Origin: Candidatus Eiseniibacteriota bacterium
Lineage (GTDB): Bacteria > Eisenbacteria > RBG-16-71-46
Direction of reading: 5' to 3'
Assembly (NCBI GenBank): GCA_021414165.1
Contig: JAIOPA010000339.1
Coordinates: forward strand, 1 to 12,652
DNA: 12,652 bases
Shown one piece after another: positions 1 through 6,486 of the stretch (positions are counted from its first letter, which is position 1; the number at the start of each line of letters is the position of its first letter). Under the pieces are notes generated by a model, which ran no database searches, was not told where the DNA came from, and saw only the letters and a list, made by a program, of their open reading frames with translations. The position numbers and the translations under genes are program-made.

Positions 1-34
1 AGGGATCCTCGTGGAGTGCGTCAGGTGTGGGACT

Positions 35-63
35 CGCCGCCGAAGGCCGGGCCTTGGGCGGCG
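35..63 (-). terminator. Stem-loop after the CoA-binding gene
   Basis: A near-perfect hairpin lies 6 bases beyond the stop codon of the minus-strand gene ending at 70. The arms are CGCCGCC (35-41) with GGCGGCG (57-63) and AAGGC (43-47) with GCCTT (51-55), with one G/G mismatch and a CGG triloop. No T-run follows it on the minus strand, so it is terminator-like rather than a classic intrinsic terminator. Bases 1-34 hold no gene I can support. Confidence 0.5.
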
Positions 64-69
64 CGCAGT

Positions 70-510
70 CTAACGCCGCACGCGGCGCGCGTACACGCCG
101 AGGCAGCGATCCTGCACCACACGATAACCGGCCGCGGCCAACCGGGCGGCGGACTCATCGTGCTGGATGCCGGTCTGCAGCCACACCACGGCAGGGCGCT
201 GCATGGGCGGCAACGCGAGCAACTCGTCGGCAATGCCGGGAATGGCGTCGCTGCGGCGGAACACGTCGAGCACGTCGATCCCGGTGGGCAGTTCGGCGAG
301 CGAGCCCAACGTGGCCCTGCCGAGTGCCGACTTCACCATGGGATTCACACCCACCACGTCGATGCCGGAGTCCTCGAGCATGGCCGGGATGGCATGCGCC
401 GGGGCATCGGGGTCGCGGTCGTCCTTGATGCCCAGCACGGCCACGTGCTGCATGTCGCGCACGATGGCCTGGAGCATCGCCTCATCGGTGATGATCGCAC
501 CCGCGCTCAT
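70..510 (-). CDS. CoA-binding domain protein (CoA_binding_2 / YccU-like)
   Basis: The 146-residue product is a single Rossmann-like CoA-binding domain, at the usual length for this stand-alone family. Visible family features are the first strand and turn VAVLGIKDDRDP (residues 23-34), the second strand DVVGVNPM (51-58), the VFRRSDAIPGIADEL segment (83-97), and the C-terminal strand set VVWLQTGI (108-115) and VVQDRCLGVY (131-140). Members resemble the CoA-binding half of succinyl-CoA synthetase. Their cellular role is mostly undefined, and I cannot assign a reaction. The protein has no signal peptide or membrane segment, so it is cytoplasmic. The ATG at 510 overlaps the stop of the upstream pseudo-receiver gene (ATGA) and has no Shine-Dalgarno match, so translation is probably coupled to that gene. 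Confidence 0.9.
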   Translation of the reverse strand: MSAGAIITDEAMLQAIVRDMQHVAVLGIKDDRDPDAPAHAIPAMLEDSGIDVVGVNPMVKSALGRATLGSLAELPTGIDVLDVFRRSDAIPGIADELLALPPMQRPAVVWLQTGIQHDESAARLAAAGYRVVQDRCLGVYARRVRR

Positions 511-905
511 GAGGCGGCCTGGCCCGGTGCGGGCTCGGACAGCGCCTCAAGCCCACGCGACAGCAGTGCGGCCAGCTTGACCACGAACTGCGAGCGCGGC
601 AGCGCGGCATCGGCGCCGGCGGCCAGTGCGTCGCGGCGCACGGTGGTCTCGACGTGCGAGTAGAAGCCCACCAACGGCACCGCAGGAGCCACGGCCTTGA
701 GCGCGGCGATGAGCGCCATGGCGTCCTTGGCGTGCAGATCGAGGATGGTCAGTGCGGGCGGTGCCTGCTCCATGCGGGCTGCGGCACGCGCGGCGGGCAC
801 CAACTCCAGCTCGACGCCGCTCATCTTGGCGGTCGCGGCGAGCTTGGTGGCGAAGAACAGATCGGGGACCACCGCGAGGACGCGGCGGCCAATCGGCAGG
901 GTCAC
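507..905 (-). CDS. Pseudo-receiver (CheY-like fold) protein
   Basis: The 132-residue product resembles a stand-alone response-regulator receiver domain. An alternating strand/helix pattern begins at RVLAVVPDLFF (residues 8-18). TILDL (53-57) places D56 where the phospho-acceptor normally sits, followed by PLVGFYSHVET (77-87) and AGADAALPRSQF (97-108). The usual acidic pair after the first strand is missing (VPD instead), and the conserved Lys near the last strand is Arg in LPRS. Conventional phosphotransfer is therefore doubtful. I chose the GTG at 905 because a GGAG lies 8 bases upstream (914-917) and homology begins there. The in-frame start at 995 would add about 30 low-complexity residues. 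It is the first gene of a pair with the CoA-binding gene. No output domain is present, so it may act by protein-protein contact. Confidence 0.8.
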   Translation of the reverse strand: MTLPIGRRVLAVVPDLFFATKLAATAKMSGVELELVPAARAAARMEQAPPALTILDLHAKDAMALIAALKAVAPAVPLVGFYSHVETTVRRDALAAGADAALPRSQFVVKLAALLSRGLEALSEPAPGQAAS

Positions 906-913
906 GCTGGGCG

Positions 914-917
914 CTCC
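914..917 (-). promoter_or_regulatory. Ribosome binding site choosing the GTG start at 905
   Basis: On the minus strand GGAG stands 8 bases before GTG (903-905). It supports the shorter pseudo-receiver reading over the start at 995. Confidence 0.55.
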
Positions 918-932
918 GGAGCTCTCACCATG

Positions 933-947
933 CGGCAATAGTTGCCG
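933..947. promoter_or_regulatory. Perfect dyad, operator candidate
   Basis: CGGCAA (933-938) and TTGCCG (942-947) form a perfect 6-base inverted repeat around TAG. It lies 27 bases upstream of the GTG start at 905, in the 139-base gap between the pseudo-receiver gene and the permease gene. Its position fits a regulator binding site or a leader hairpin. No good -10/-35 pair was recognised beside it, so the role is inferred. Confidence 0.35.
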
Positions 948-1012
948 GTCTGGCGTTCGGGGGTGCAGATCAGGCGCGGGGTCCAACGCGGCCAATGTGC
1001 GCCGTGGTACGG

Positions 1013-1037
1013 GGTTGCGTCAACCATTGGACGCACC
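1013..1037 (-). terminator. Stem-loop after the ABC permease gene
   Basis: On the minus strand, 7 bases past the permease stop, GGTGCGTC (plus 1030-1037) pairs with GACGCAACC (plus 1013-1021) around an 8-base loop, with one bulged base. It lacks a U-tract. It is the likely 3' end of the four-gene operon. Confidence 0.4.
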
Positions 1038-1044
1038 TGGGCGG

Positions 1045-2601
1045 TCAGCGGCTCGTGAACTCTTGGTGTTCCAACCGGTGCGCCGCGATCTGCAGGGCGG
1101 CTGCTCCGAGTGCGAGCCCCGCGAGCACGATGCTGACGAGCGCGAGCGGGCCGAGTGGCCGGAGCGGCGAGACCACGTGCGACAGCGCCAGCCAACCCGC
1201 TGCGAGCGTGAGCAGTGTGACCGCGGCGGCACTGCGACCGCCGGGCCCGAGCATGGCGCGCGGGTCGGTCCATGCGGGATCACCGAGGTGCGCTCCCAGT
1301 GCCAGACCCGCGCCGCCCAGCGATGCGGCGGCGGCGATGGCGAACGCCAGCGCATCGAGGCTCTCGGCAAGCTCCAGATGCAGCGCCACGCTCACCAGCA
1401 CCAGCGCGAGCGCGATGAGCGTGCCGCCCACGATCGCCACGCCGAGCGCGCGCATGCGCACCCAGCGTGCGCCGCCGACCGGCGAGAGCCGCGCCCACGC
1501 GAGTGACTCGCGCTCGAGCGGCAGCGCGCGCGCCGCCACGTCGTTGCCGAGGCTCACGCACAACGTGATCAACATGGCGCGTGCCAACTCGAGTGGCGGC
1601 AGCGGCGCCACGGGGAGCACCGCGAGGGGCAACAGCGTCCACAGCGCGAACTGTGCGAGCGCATCGAGCAGCACGGGCCAATCGCGGCCCGCGAGCGCGG
1701 CATCGCGACGCAGGAACGCGTTCGCCAGTGTGGGGGCACGGCGGGCGCGTGCGTGCACCGTGCGTCCTCGGCGTTCCGAGAGCCGCGCGTGCAGCGAGCC
1801 CAGTAGGCGCTGCGCGAGCGCTGCCGCACCGGCCAGCGCGAGCACGCAGGCCGTCGCACACGCGAGCGCATGCGTGAGCGGTTCGCTCGCGCTGATCAAG
1901 AGGGCGGCCCAGTTCGCGGGAGCCCATGCGGGTGCGGCGGGTAATGCACGCAGCCCGGCGGCGAGGGCGGTGCCATCGGACAATACGCGGGGCACCCAGA
2001 ATGCGTTCGCCAACCAACCGGCCAGGAACGCCACGGTGGCCAGCACCGCGAGCGATTCGCGCAGTCGCGAAGGTGGTGCCATACGCAGCAGCGGTAGCGC
2101 CACGCCCAGTGCGAGCGCCATGGGCACGGCCCACAGCGTGAGCATGGCCAACGCGATGCGCCACGCGGCACCCGGCGTGTCCGGTTGTGCAGCGACAAAG
2201 GCAAGCGCGGCCGGCAGCGCGATGCCGATCACCGGCGGCAACGTGCGCGGTAGGGTGGCGGCGGCCTTGAGCGCGAGCAGCTCGTGGCTCGCGAGCGGCG
2301 TGGCCCGCAGCCGTTCAAGATCGCGATCGGCGACCAGCGCGCTCACCGCCACATGCAGCGCACCCACGAACCCCATGAGCGTGGCCAGCATGAACGCCCA
2401 TGCCAGCACGTTCGCGCTCCAGGCCGCAGGGGCCTGCGTGCTCGCGAGCGTGTCGAACACCGTGCCGAGCCCGAGCCACGTGGCCCCTGCGAGCAGCAGC
2501 ACGAGCGTGAGCGGCAAGAGCCCGCGCTGCGGGCGGCCCGCGTGCCACACCTGCCGGCGCGCGAGCGTGAGTCCCGTGCGCACCACCACCGCGGTGTTCA
2601 T
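1045..2601 (-). CDS. ABC-2 type exporter permease
   Basis: The 518-residue polytopic protein has many hydrophobic segments, among them residues about 28-48, 64-90, 120-138, 148-171, 183-203, 240-265, 313-335, 387-410, 416-437, 458-475 and 483-505. An RRD-containing cytoplasmic stretch lies at 298-300 and an LERESLAWARLSP stretch at 362-374. These resemble the PF16949-like group of ABC-2 exporter permeases, which pair with a separate ATPase. The ATG at 2601 overlaps the ATPase stop by 4 bases (ATGA) and removes about 47 Arg/His-rich residues of a longer reading. It has no Shine-Dalgarno match of its own, so coupling to the ATPase is likely. The substrate cannot be read from the sequence. Confidence 0.85.
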   Translation of the reverse strand: MNTAVVVRTGLTLARRQVWHAGRPQRGLLPLTLVLLLAGATWLGLGTVFDTLASTQAPAAWSANVLAWAFMLATLMGFVGALHVAVSALVADRDLERLRATPLASHELLALKAAATLPRTLPPVIGIALPAALAFVAAQPDTPGAAWRIALAMLTLWAVPMALALGVALPLLRMAPPSRLRESLAVLATVAFLAGWLANAFWVPRVLSDGTALAAGLRALPAAPAWAPANWAALLISASEPLTHALACATACVLALAGAAALAQRLLGSLHARLSERRGRTVHARARRAPTLANAFLRRDAALAGRDWPVLLDALAQFALWTLLPLAVLPVAPLPPLELARAMLITLCVSLGNDVAARALPLERESLAWARLSPVGGARWVRMRALGVAIVGGTLIALALVLVSVALHLELAESLDALAFAIAAAASLGGAGLALGAHLGDPAWTDPRAMLGPGGRSAAAVTLLTLAAGWLALSHVVSPLRPLGPLALVSIVLAGLALGAAALQIAAHRLEHQEFTSR

Positions 2602-3239
2602 GCGCCGGTCGTGTCGGTGCGGGTGGCGCCCAACTCCATGAACACGGATTCCAGCGAGCGCTGGCTGTCGGCGCCGCGCAGCTCGGACAGCGTGCCCGCG
2701 GCCACCACGCGGCCCGTGCGCACCATGACGAGCGTGTCGCACAACCGCTCCGCCACATCGAGCAGGTGCGTGCTCACCAGCACGCCACCGCCGGCCGCGG
2801 CGTGCTCGCGCAGCAGGTCCTTCAACGTGCGCGTGGCGGCGGGGTCGAGGCCGTTCAAGGGCTCATCGAGCAGCAGCAACGGCGGCGAGTGCAGCAGTGC
2901 CGCCGCGATCGAGGTCTTCTGCCGCATGCCGAGCGAGTAGCCGAACTCGCGCGCGGTGAGCCGTTCGTACAGGAACGGCCGGTCGGGCACGAAGCCCATG
3001 CGCGCCTTGGCCACGCGCGGCTCGCGCGCGAGCGAGGCGCCCGCGATCGTGATGCTGCCCGCATCGGGTGTGAGCAGCCCCGCGATGCAGCGCAGCGTGG
3101 TGGTCTTGCCCGCGCCATTCGCACCCAGGAATCCCACGATGCTGCCGGCCTCCACGCGCAGCGACAGCTCGGCCACGGCCTCGAGCGCGCCAAAGCGCCG
3201 CGCGAGTCGCTCCACCACCAGCGGCGCGGGTGCGCTCAT
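2598..3239 (-). CDS. ABC transporter ATPase, helical subdomain shortened
   Basis: The 213-residue nucleotide-binding protein powers the overlapping ABC-2 permease. Walker A is GANGAGKT (39-46), the Q-loop region is GFVPDRPFL (82-90, with Asp where Gln is usual), the signature-like motif is SLGMRQ (102-107), Walker B is LLLLDEP (121-127), the D-loop is NGLD (129-132) and the H-loop His is H158. LTAREF (94-99) runs straight into GYSLGMRQK, leaving about 16 residues between Q-loop and signature. Related ATPases have roughly 50, so about 35-40 residues of the helical subdomain seem to be missing in frame. The total length is correspondingly below the usual 240-250. ATG 3239 overlaps the esterase stop (ATGA) and lacks a clear Shine-Dalgarno sequence. 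All catalytic motifs remain, so it may still work, but altered coupling or an assembly error is possible. Confidence 0.9.
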   Translation of the reverse strand: MSAPAPLVVERLARRFGALEAVAELSLRVEAGSIVGFLGANGAGKTTTLRCIAGLLTPDAGSITIAGASLAREPRVAKARMGFVPDRPFLYERLTAREFGYSLGMRQKTSIAAALLHSPPLLLLDEPLNGLDPAATRTLKDLLREHAAAGGGVLVSTHLLDVAERLCDTLVMVRTGRVVAAGTLSELRGADSQRSLESVFMELGATRTDTTGA

Positions 3240-4243
3240 GCGGAGAGCGCGCGCGCCAGCTTGGGCAGGCTCGTGTCGTAGCGGTACGACACGTTCATGT
3301 GGCCGTCCTTGAACTCCTCGTACTCGTGCGCGATGCCGAGCTTCTGCAACTCGGCCACGAACGCGCGCGCGCCGTGATGCAGGTGGAACTCGTCACGCGT
3401 GCCGCAGTCCAGGTACACGAGCTTCATGGCCCGCAACGCGTCGGCGTGCGTGGGCAACAACCGCAGCGGATCATGCGCCAGCCAGCGCTCGAACACCTCG
3501 GGCCGCGGCCGGCCGGTGGCCAGGTCGAACGGCAATCCAATGCCCGACTCGGCGTTGGCATCGGGTGAATAACACGACGCCATGCCCACGATGTTGAGCG
3601 TGAGGAAGTCGTCCTTGCCCTTCTGCGGACTGCTGGCGAAGCGTTCCAGGAACCGCGCCACACCACCGGCCTCCTGCAGCGTGCTCAGTGCGCGCGGGAA
3701 GTCGACCGCATAGCAGTACTCGAACAGCAGATCGCCGCTGTGACACGCGAGTGCCGCGAACACCTCTGGGTGCCGCATGCCGAGCCGCAGGGCGCCGAAG
3801 CCACCCGACGACTTGCCCGCGATGCCGCGATGCGCGCGGTCGCCGTGGGTGCGGAACGTGGCATCGGCCCACGGCACGAGTTCGTCGATCAGGTGCGTCT
3901 CGTACGCGCCCGTGGCGGCGGAGTCCATGTACTGCGAGCCGCCGAAGCGCGTGAATGCATCGGGCATGACCGCGATGATCTCGGGACAGCCCTGCGCGAT
4001 GAGCGCATCGAGCCGGTCATCGATCGACGGGCTCCAGGGATTGTCGTTCAAGAGGCCACGCCCGCGGCTGCCGAACCCGGTGAGCAGGAACACCACGGGG
4101 TAGCGCTTCGTGCCGGAGGACTCGTACGACGGAGGCAGGTACACGGGCACACGGCGCACGTGCGGGTCACCCGCGGTGTTGCCCGCGAGCACGCGGCTCG
4201 TGAACTCGTGCATCTCGACGCGACCACGCTTGAGCAGGCTCAT
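3236..4243 (-). CDS. Esterase, alpha/beta hydrolase (PF00756-like)
   Basis: The 335-residue product belongs to the putative esterase family that includes enterochelin esterase and S-formylglutathione hydrolase types. YPVVFLLTGFG (48-58) is the strand and oxyanion region. The nucleophile elbow is GKSSG (143-147) with Ser145. The acid is probably D279 or D284 in the LDCGTRDE segment, and the catalytic His is H315 in KDGHMN. No signal peptide is seen, so it acts in the cytoplasm. The substrate is unknown. ATG 4243 overlaps the stop of the upstream membrane protein (ATGA) and has a strong GGAGG 6 bases before it (4250-4254). An internal Met at residue 11 is a weaker alternative start. Its place between a GT-C-like membrane protein and an ABC exporter hints at processing of an acylated or glycosylated compound, but that is inference. 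Confidence 0.9.
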   Translation of the reverse strand: MSLLKRGRVEMHEFTSRVLAGNTAGDPHVRRVPVYLPPSYESSGTKRYPVVFLLTGFGSRGRGLLNDNPWSPSIDDRLDALIAQGCPEIIAVMPDAFTRFGGSQYMDSAATGAYETHLIDELVPWADATFRTHGDRAHRGIAGKSSGGFGALRLGMRHPEVFAALACHSGDLLFEYCYAVDFPRALSTLQEAGGVARFLERFASSPQKGKDDFLTLNIVGMASCYSPDANAESGIGLPFDLATGRPRPEVFERWLAHDPLRLLPTHADALRAMKLVYLDCGTRDEFHLHHGARAFVAELQKLGIAHEYEEFKDGHMNVSYRYDTSLPKLARALSA

Positions 4244-6294
4244 CGCACGCCTCCGGGTCCGAACACGACCACGCCGCTCGAGGCGGGGCGCCGTGCGGTG
4301 AGCAGCGAATCGGTGCCGCGCGCGATCGGGTCCTGCGCCCAGTCGGGGCGCAGCCGCTTGAGCGAGGTGAGTTCGCGTGCGGCTGCGTCGTCGAGCCGCA
4401 CCTCGGCCAGGCCGCTCGCCAGATCACGGCGCGCGAGCCAGTCCTCGGGCTTCAAGCGTGCGGCCACGAGCGTCTCCAGGAGACCGTACTTGGTGTACGA
4501 CGGCTTCAGCAGCAGTCCCAGCATGGCATGGGCCTCGGGATGTCCGATGCCGGCGCGCACGGCCTCGAGCAGTTCGCGGCGCGCCTGGAGCGTGTCGCCG
4601 TCGATGAGCGAGCCCTTCGCCTTCCGCAACCACACGATGCGCGCGGTGCTGTCGTCGTGCGCGCCCCATTCGCGCCACGCGCGCTCGGCGAGTGCGCGAT
4701 CGCCCTCCCAGAGCGCAGCCCAGCCGAGCCAGTACCAGTGGTCGAGCCGCTCACCACCCGACTCGAGCCCGCGGCGGAACGCCCACCGCGCACCGGCCGG
4801 CTTATCGAGCAGCAACAGGTCGCTGCCCACCTGGAACAGCGGGTCGCTCACCTGGTTGTAGGGCTGCTGGAACTCGCGGCCATCCCAGAACAGGAAGTAC
4901 GTGGTGCGATCCGCGGCGGTGGTGTCGGAGTAGGCCGACAGGAAGTGCGACTCGAGCGAGTCATCTTTATAGAGGTGACGGATCGAAGGGCCGTTGCCCA
5001 TCTGGAATCCGGCCCACGGTGCCAACTGCATGAAGAACATCCGCGAGCCCGTGGCCACCTTGGGCAGCGTGCGCGTGAGTGACGCGCGCATCTCGTTCGA
5101 CAGGTACGAGGCGCGCTCGAGGTAGTAGGGCGTGAGGTGCGACGTGCCCACCCACGGGTCCTCGGCCAGCGCGAACGCGGGCGCGGACACGCCCGCGGCA
5201 TGCCACCACAGCAGCGCGCCGGCGAAGGCGATCCATGGCCAGCGCGTCATGCGCGCGCAGGCGAGCGTGACCAGCACCGCGCCGCCCACTGCGGCGAGCG
5301 TGTAGTAGTAGCTGCTCCAGAAGTACGCCACGGGCCAGACCGGTAGCGCGAACACCACGAGCCAACCGAGCGCGAAGCGCACCGTGTCGGCGCGCTTTGG
5401 GGTGGCCTCGGCGGCGGGCTCGCCGCTCGGCTGCGCGTCGGGCAGCAGCACCGCGATGATCGCGATGAGCGCGAACGCGATCACCGACGGCCGCGCATCG
5501 GCCCACGAGCGCACCCAACCGGCGGCGTGCTCCACGCCGAGCAGCGACTGCACGAGGTGCAGGAACGCCGCGGCCAGATGGGGCAGATCGAACACCAAGC
5601 GCGCGGCACTGGTGGACGACTGGCGCAGCCACAGCTCACCCGCCAACCACGGCACCGCGGCGAACGCATACGGCAGCACGCGTGCGAACGCACGGCGTGG
5701 CGCAAGGCCCTCGATGCACCAGCCCCACAGGAACAGTGCCGCCGGTAGCGGCAGCGCGGACTGCTTGCACAGCACCGCGGCACCGTACGCCAGCATGCCC
5801 AGCCCGATGCGGCCGCGGCGGTGCAGCGCCAGTGCGCCGAGCGCACCGGTGAGCGCCAACAGGTCCTGCGAGCACGACACCCACGCCAGGTTCACGCGCT
5901 GCAGCGGCAGTGCGGCGAAGAACAACACGCCCGCGAGCGCGGCGGGTGCCACGAGCGCCTTGCCGCGCGGCGCGAACACCGACAGCAGATCGGCGAGCAA
6001 CGCGAGTGCCGCCACGAACACCACGAACTGCGCCACGTGGAACGGGAACGGCTGGCCGCCCGTGAGCGGACCCAGGATGCCGAACCAGGCTTCGCGCGCG
6101 AGCGGGCGGAAGTAGTTCCCGAGCCCACCCGGGTGCAGGACCGCGTCCAGGAAGCCATGGCGGCGCACCTGTTCGAGGAACAGGTAGTCGTCGTTGATGA
6201 AGCCCAGCGTGAGCGCGCTCGCGTAGAGCGCGCCGAGGCCGGCGATGAGCAGGGCTGCGGGCAGCCAGACGGGGTGCTGTCGGGGCGTGGTCAC
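4240..6294 (-). CDS. GT-C-like polytopic membrane protein with soluble C-terminal region
   Basis: The 684-residue product has an N-terminal membrane half (about 10 or more segments to residue 370) and a soluble half (about 375-684). INDDYLFLEQ (33-42) after the first membrane segment and NYFRPLAREAW (60-70) resemble the luminal acidic motif and FRPL motif of GT39/TMTC-like GT-C glycosyltransferases, which use polyprenyl-phosphate sugars. LCKQSALPLP (175-184) matches the position of their lysine motif, with Gln where Glu is common. The C-terminal part is rich in short helices (about 500-650) with a weak TPR-like look. I chose GTG 6294 over the GTG at 6330 because a TAGATT -10-like box ends 7 bases before it, which suits leaderless expression. 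It heads a four-gene chain of 4-base overlaps. The transferase activity is inferred from topology and motifs. Confidence 0.75.
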   Translation of the reverse strand: MTTPRQHPVWLPAALLIAGLGALYASALTLGFINDDYLFLEQVRRHGFLDAVLHPGGLGNYFRPLAREAWFGILGPLTGGQPFPFHVAQFVVFVAALALLADLLSVFAPRGKALVAPAALAGVLFFAALPLQRVNLAWVSCSQDLLALTGALGALALHRRGRIGLGMLAYGAAVLCKQSALPLPAALFLWGWCIEGLAPRRAFARVLPYAFAAVPWLAGELWLRQSSTSAARLVFDLPHLAAAFLHLVQSLLGVEHAAGWVRSWADARPSVIAFALIAIIAVLLPDAQPSGEPAAEATPKRADTVRFALGWLVVFALPVWPVAYFWSSYYYTLAAVGGAVLVTLACARMTRWPWIAFAGALLWWHAAGVSAPAFALAEDPWVGTSHLTPYYLERASYLSNEMRASLTRTLPKVATGSRMFFMQLAPWAGFQMGNGPSIRHLYKDDSLESHFLSAYSDTTAADRTTYFLFWDGREFQQPYNQVSDPLFQVGSDLLLLDKPAGARWAFRRGLESGGERLDHWYWLGWAALWEGDRALAERAWREWGAHDDSTARIVWLRKAKGSLIDGDTLQARRELLEAVRAGIGHPEAHAMLGLLLKPSYTKYGLLETLVAARLKPEDWLARRDLASGLAEVRLDDAAARELTSLKRLRPDWAQDPIARGTDSLLTARRPASSGVVVFGPGGVR

Positions 6295-6301
6295 GCGGGG
6301 C

Positions 6302-6307
6302 AATCTA
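6302..6307 (-). promoter_or_regulatory. Candidate -10 box for the four-gene operon
   Basis: On the minus strand TAGATT is followed by 7 bases and then the GTG at 6294, placing the transcript start at or next to the start codon, as for a leaderless message. No convincing -35 element lies at normal spacing, so the call is tentative. Confidence 0.3.
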
Positions 6308-6329
6308 ATGGAGTACGCGGCGCAGGGCA

Positions 6330-6349
6330 CGCGCCGTCTGACCGGCGCG
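6330..6349. promoter_or_regulatory. Inverted repeat in the divergent intergenic region
   Basis: CGCGCCG (6330-6336) and CGGCGCG (6343-6349) form a perfect 7-base inverted repeat with a 6-base spacer. It lies in the 192-base gap between the divergent membrane-protein and histidine-kinase genes, where a shared operator could sit. High GC makes such repeats fairly common by chance. The rest of the gap shows only an AAGGAG (6469-6474) ahead of the kinase. Confidence 0.25.
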
Positions 6350-6486
6350 CATCTGTTTTAGCCGCAGCAGGTTCGGCGGGCCGGGCTCGCGAGCGAGGAT
6401 TCTTCCTCAATCCGCGGGCCGCCGGGGCCGATGACTCCCAGGTGAAGCACCCATCCACGAGCACTATTAAGGAGCCAGGGACTGGC

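Noticed and set aside
1018..1023. TTGACG on the minus strand as a -35 box for the pseudo-receiver gene
   Set aside because: It lies inside the stem of the post-permease hairpin, and no acceptable -10 box follows at 16-18 bases.
752..2641. Long plus-strand open frame opposite the permease gene
   Set aside because: It is Ser/Ala/Arg-rich with no domain pattern and lies opposite a clear membrane protein. High GC produces such long antisense frames.
6465..6470. TATTAA as the -10 box of the histidine kinase gene
   Set aside because: It overlaps the AAGGAG ribosome-binding sequence, so a transcript from it would lose that site, and no -35 box is seen.
5821..6486. Upstream extension of the histidine kinase frame
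   Set aside because: It overlaps the divergent membrane-protein gene and has shadow-like composition. The kinase begins sensibly at 6487.
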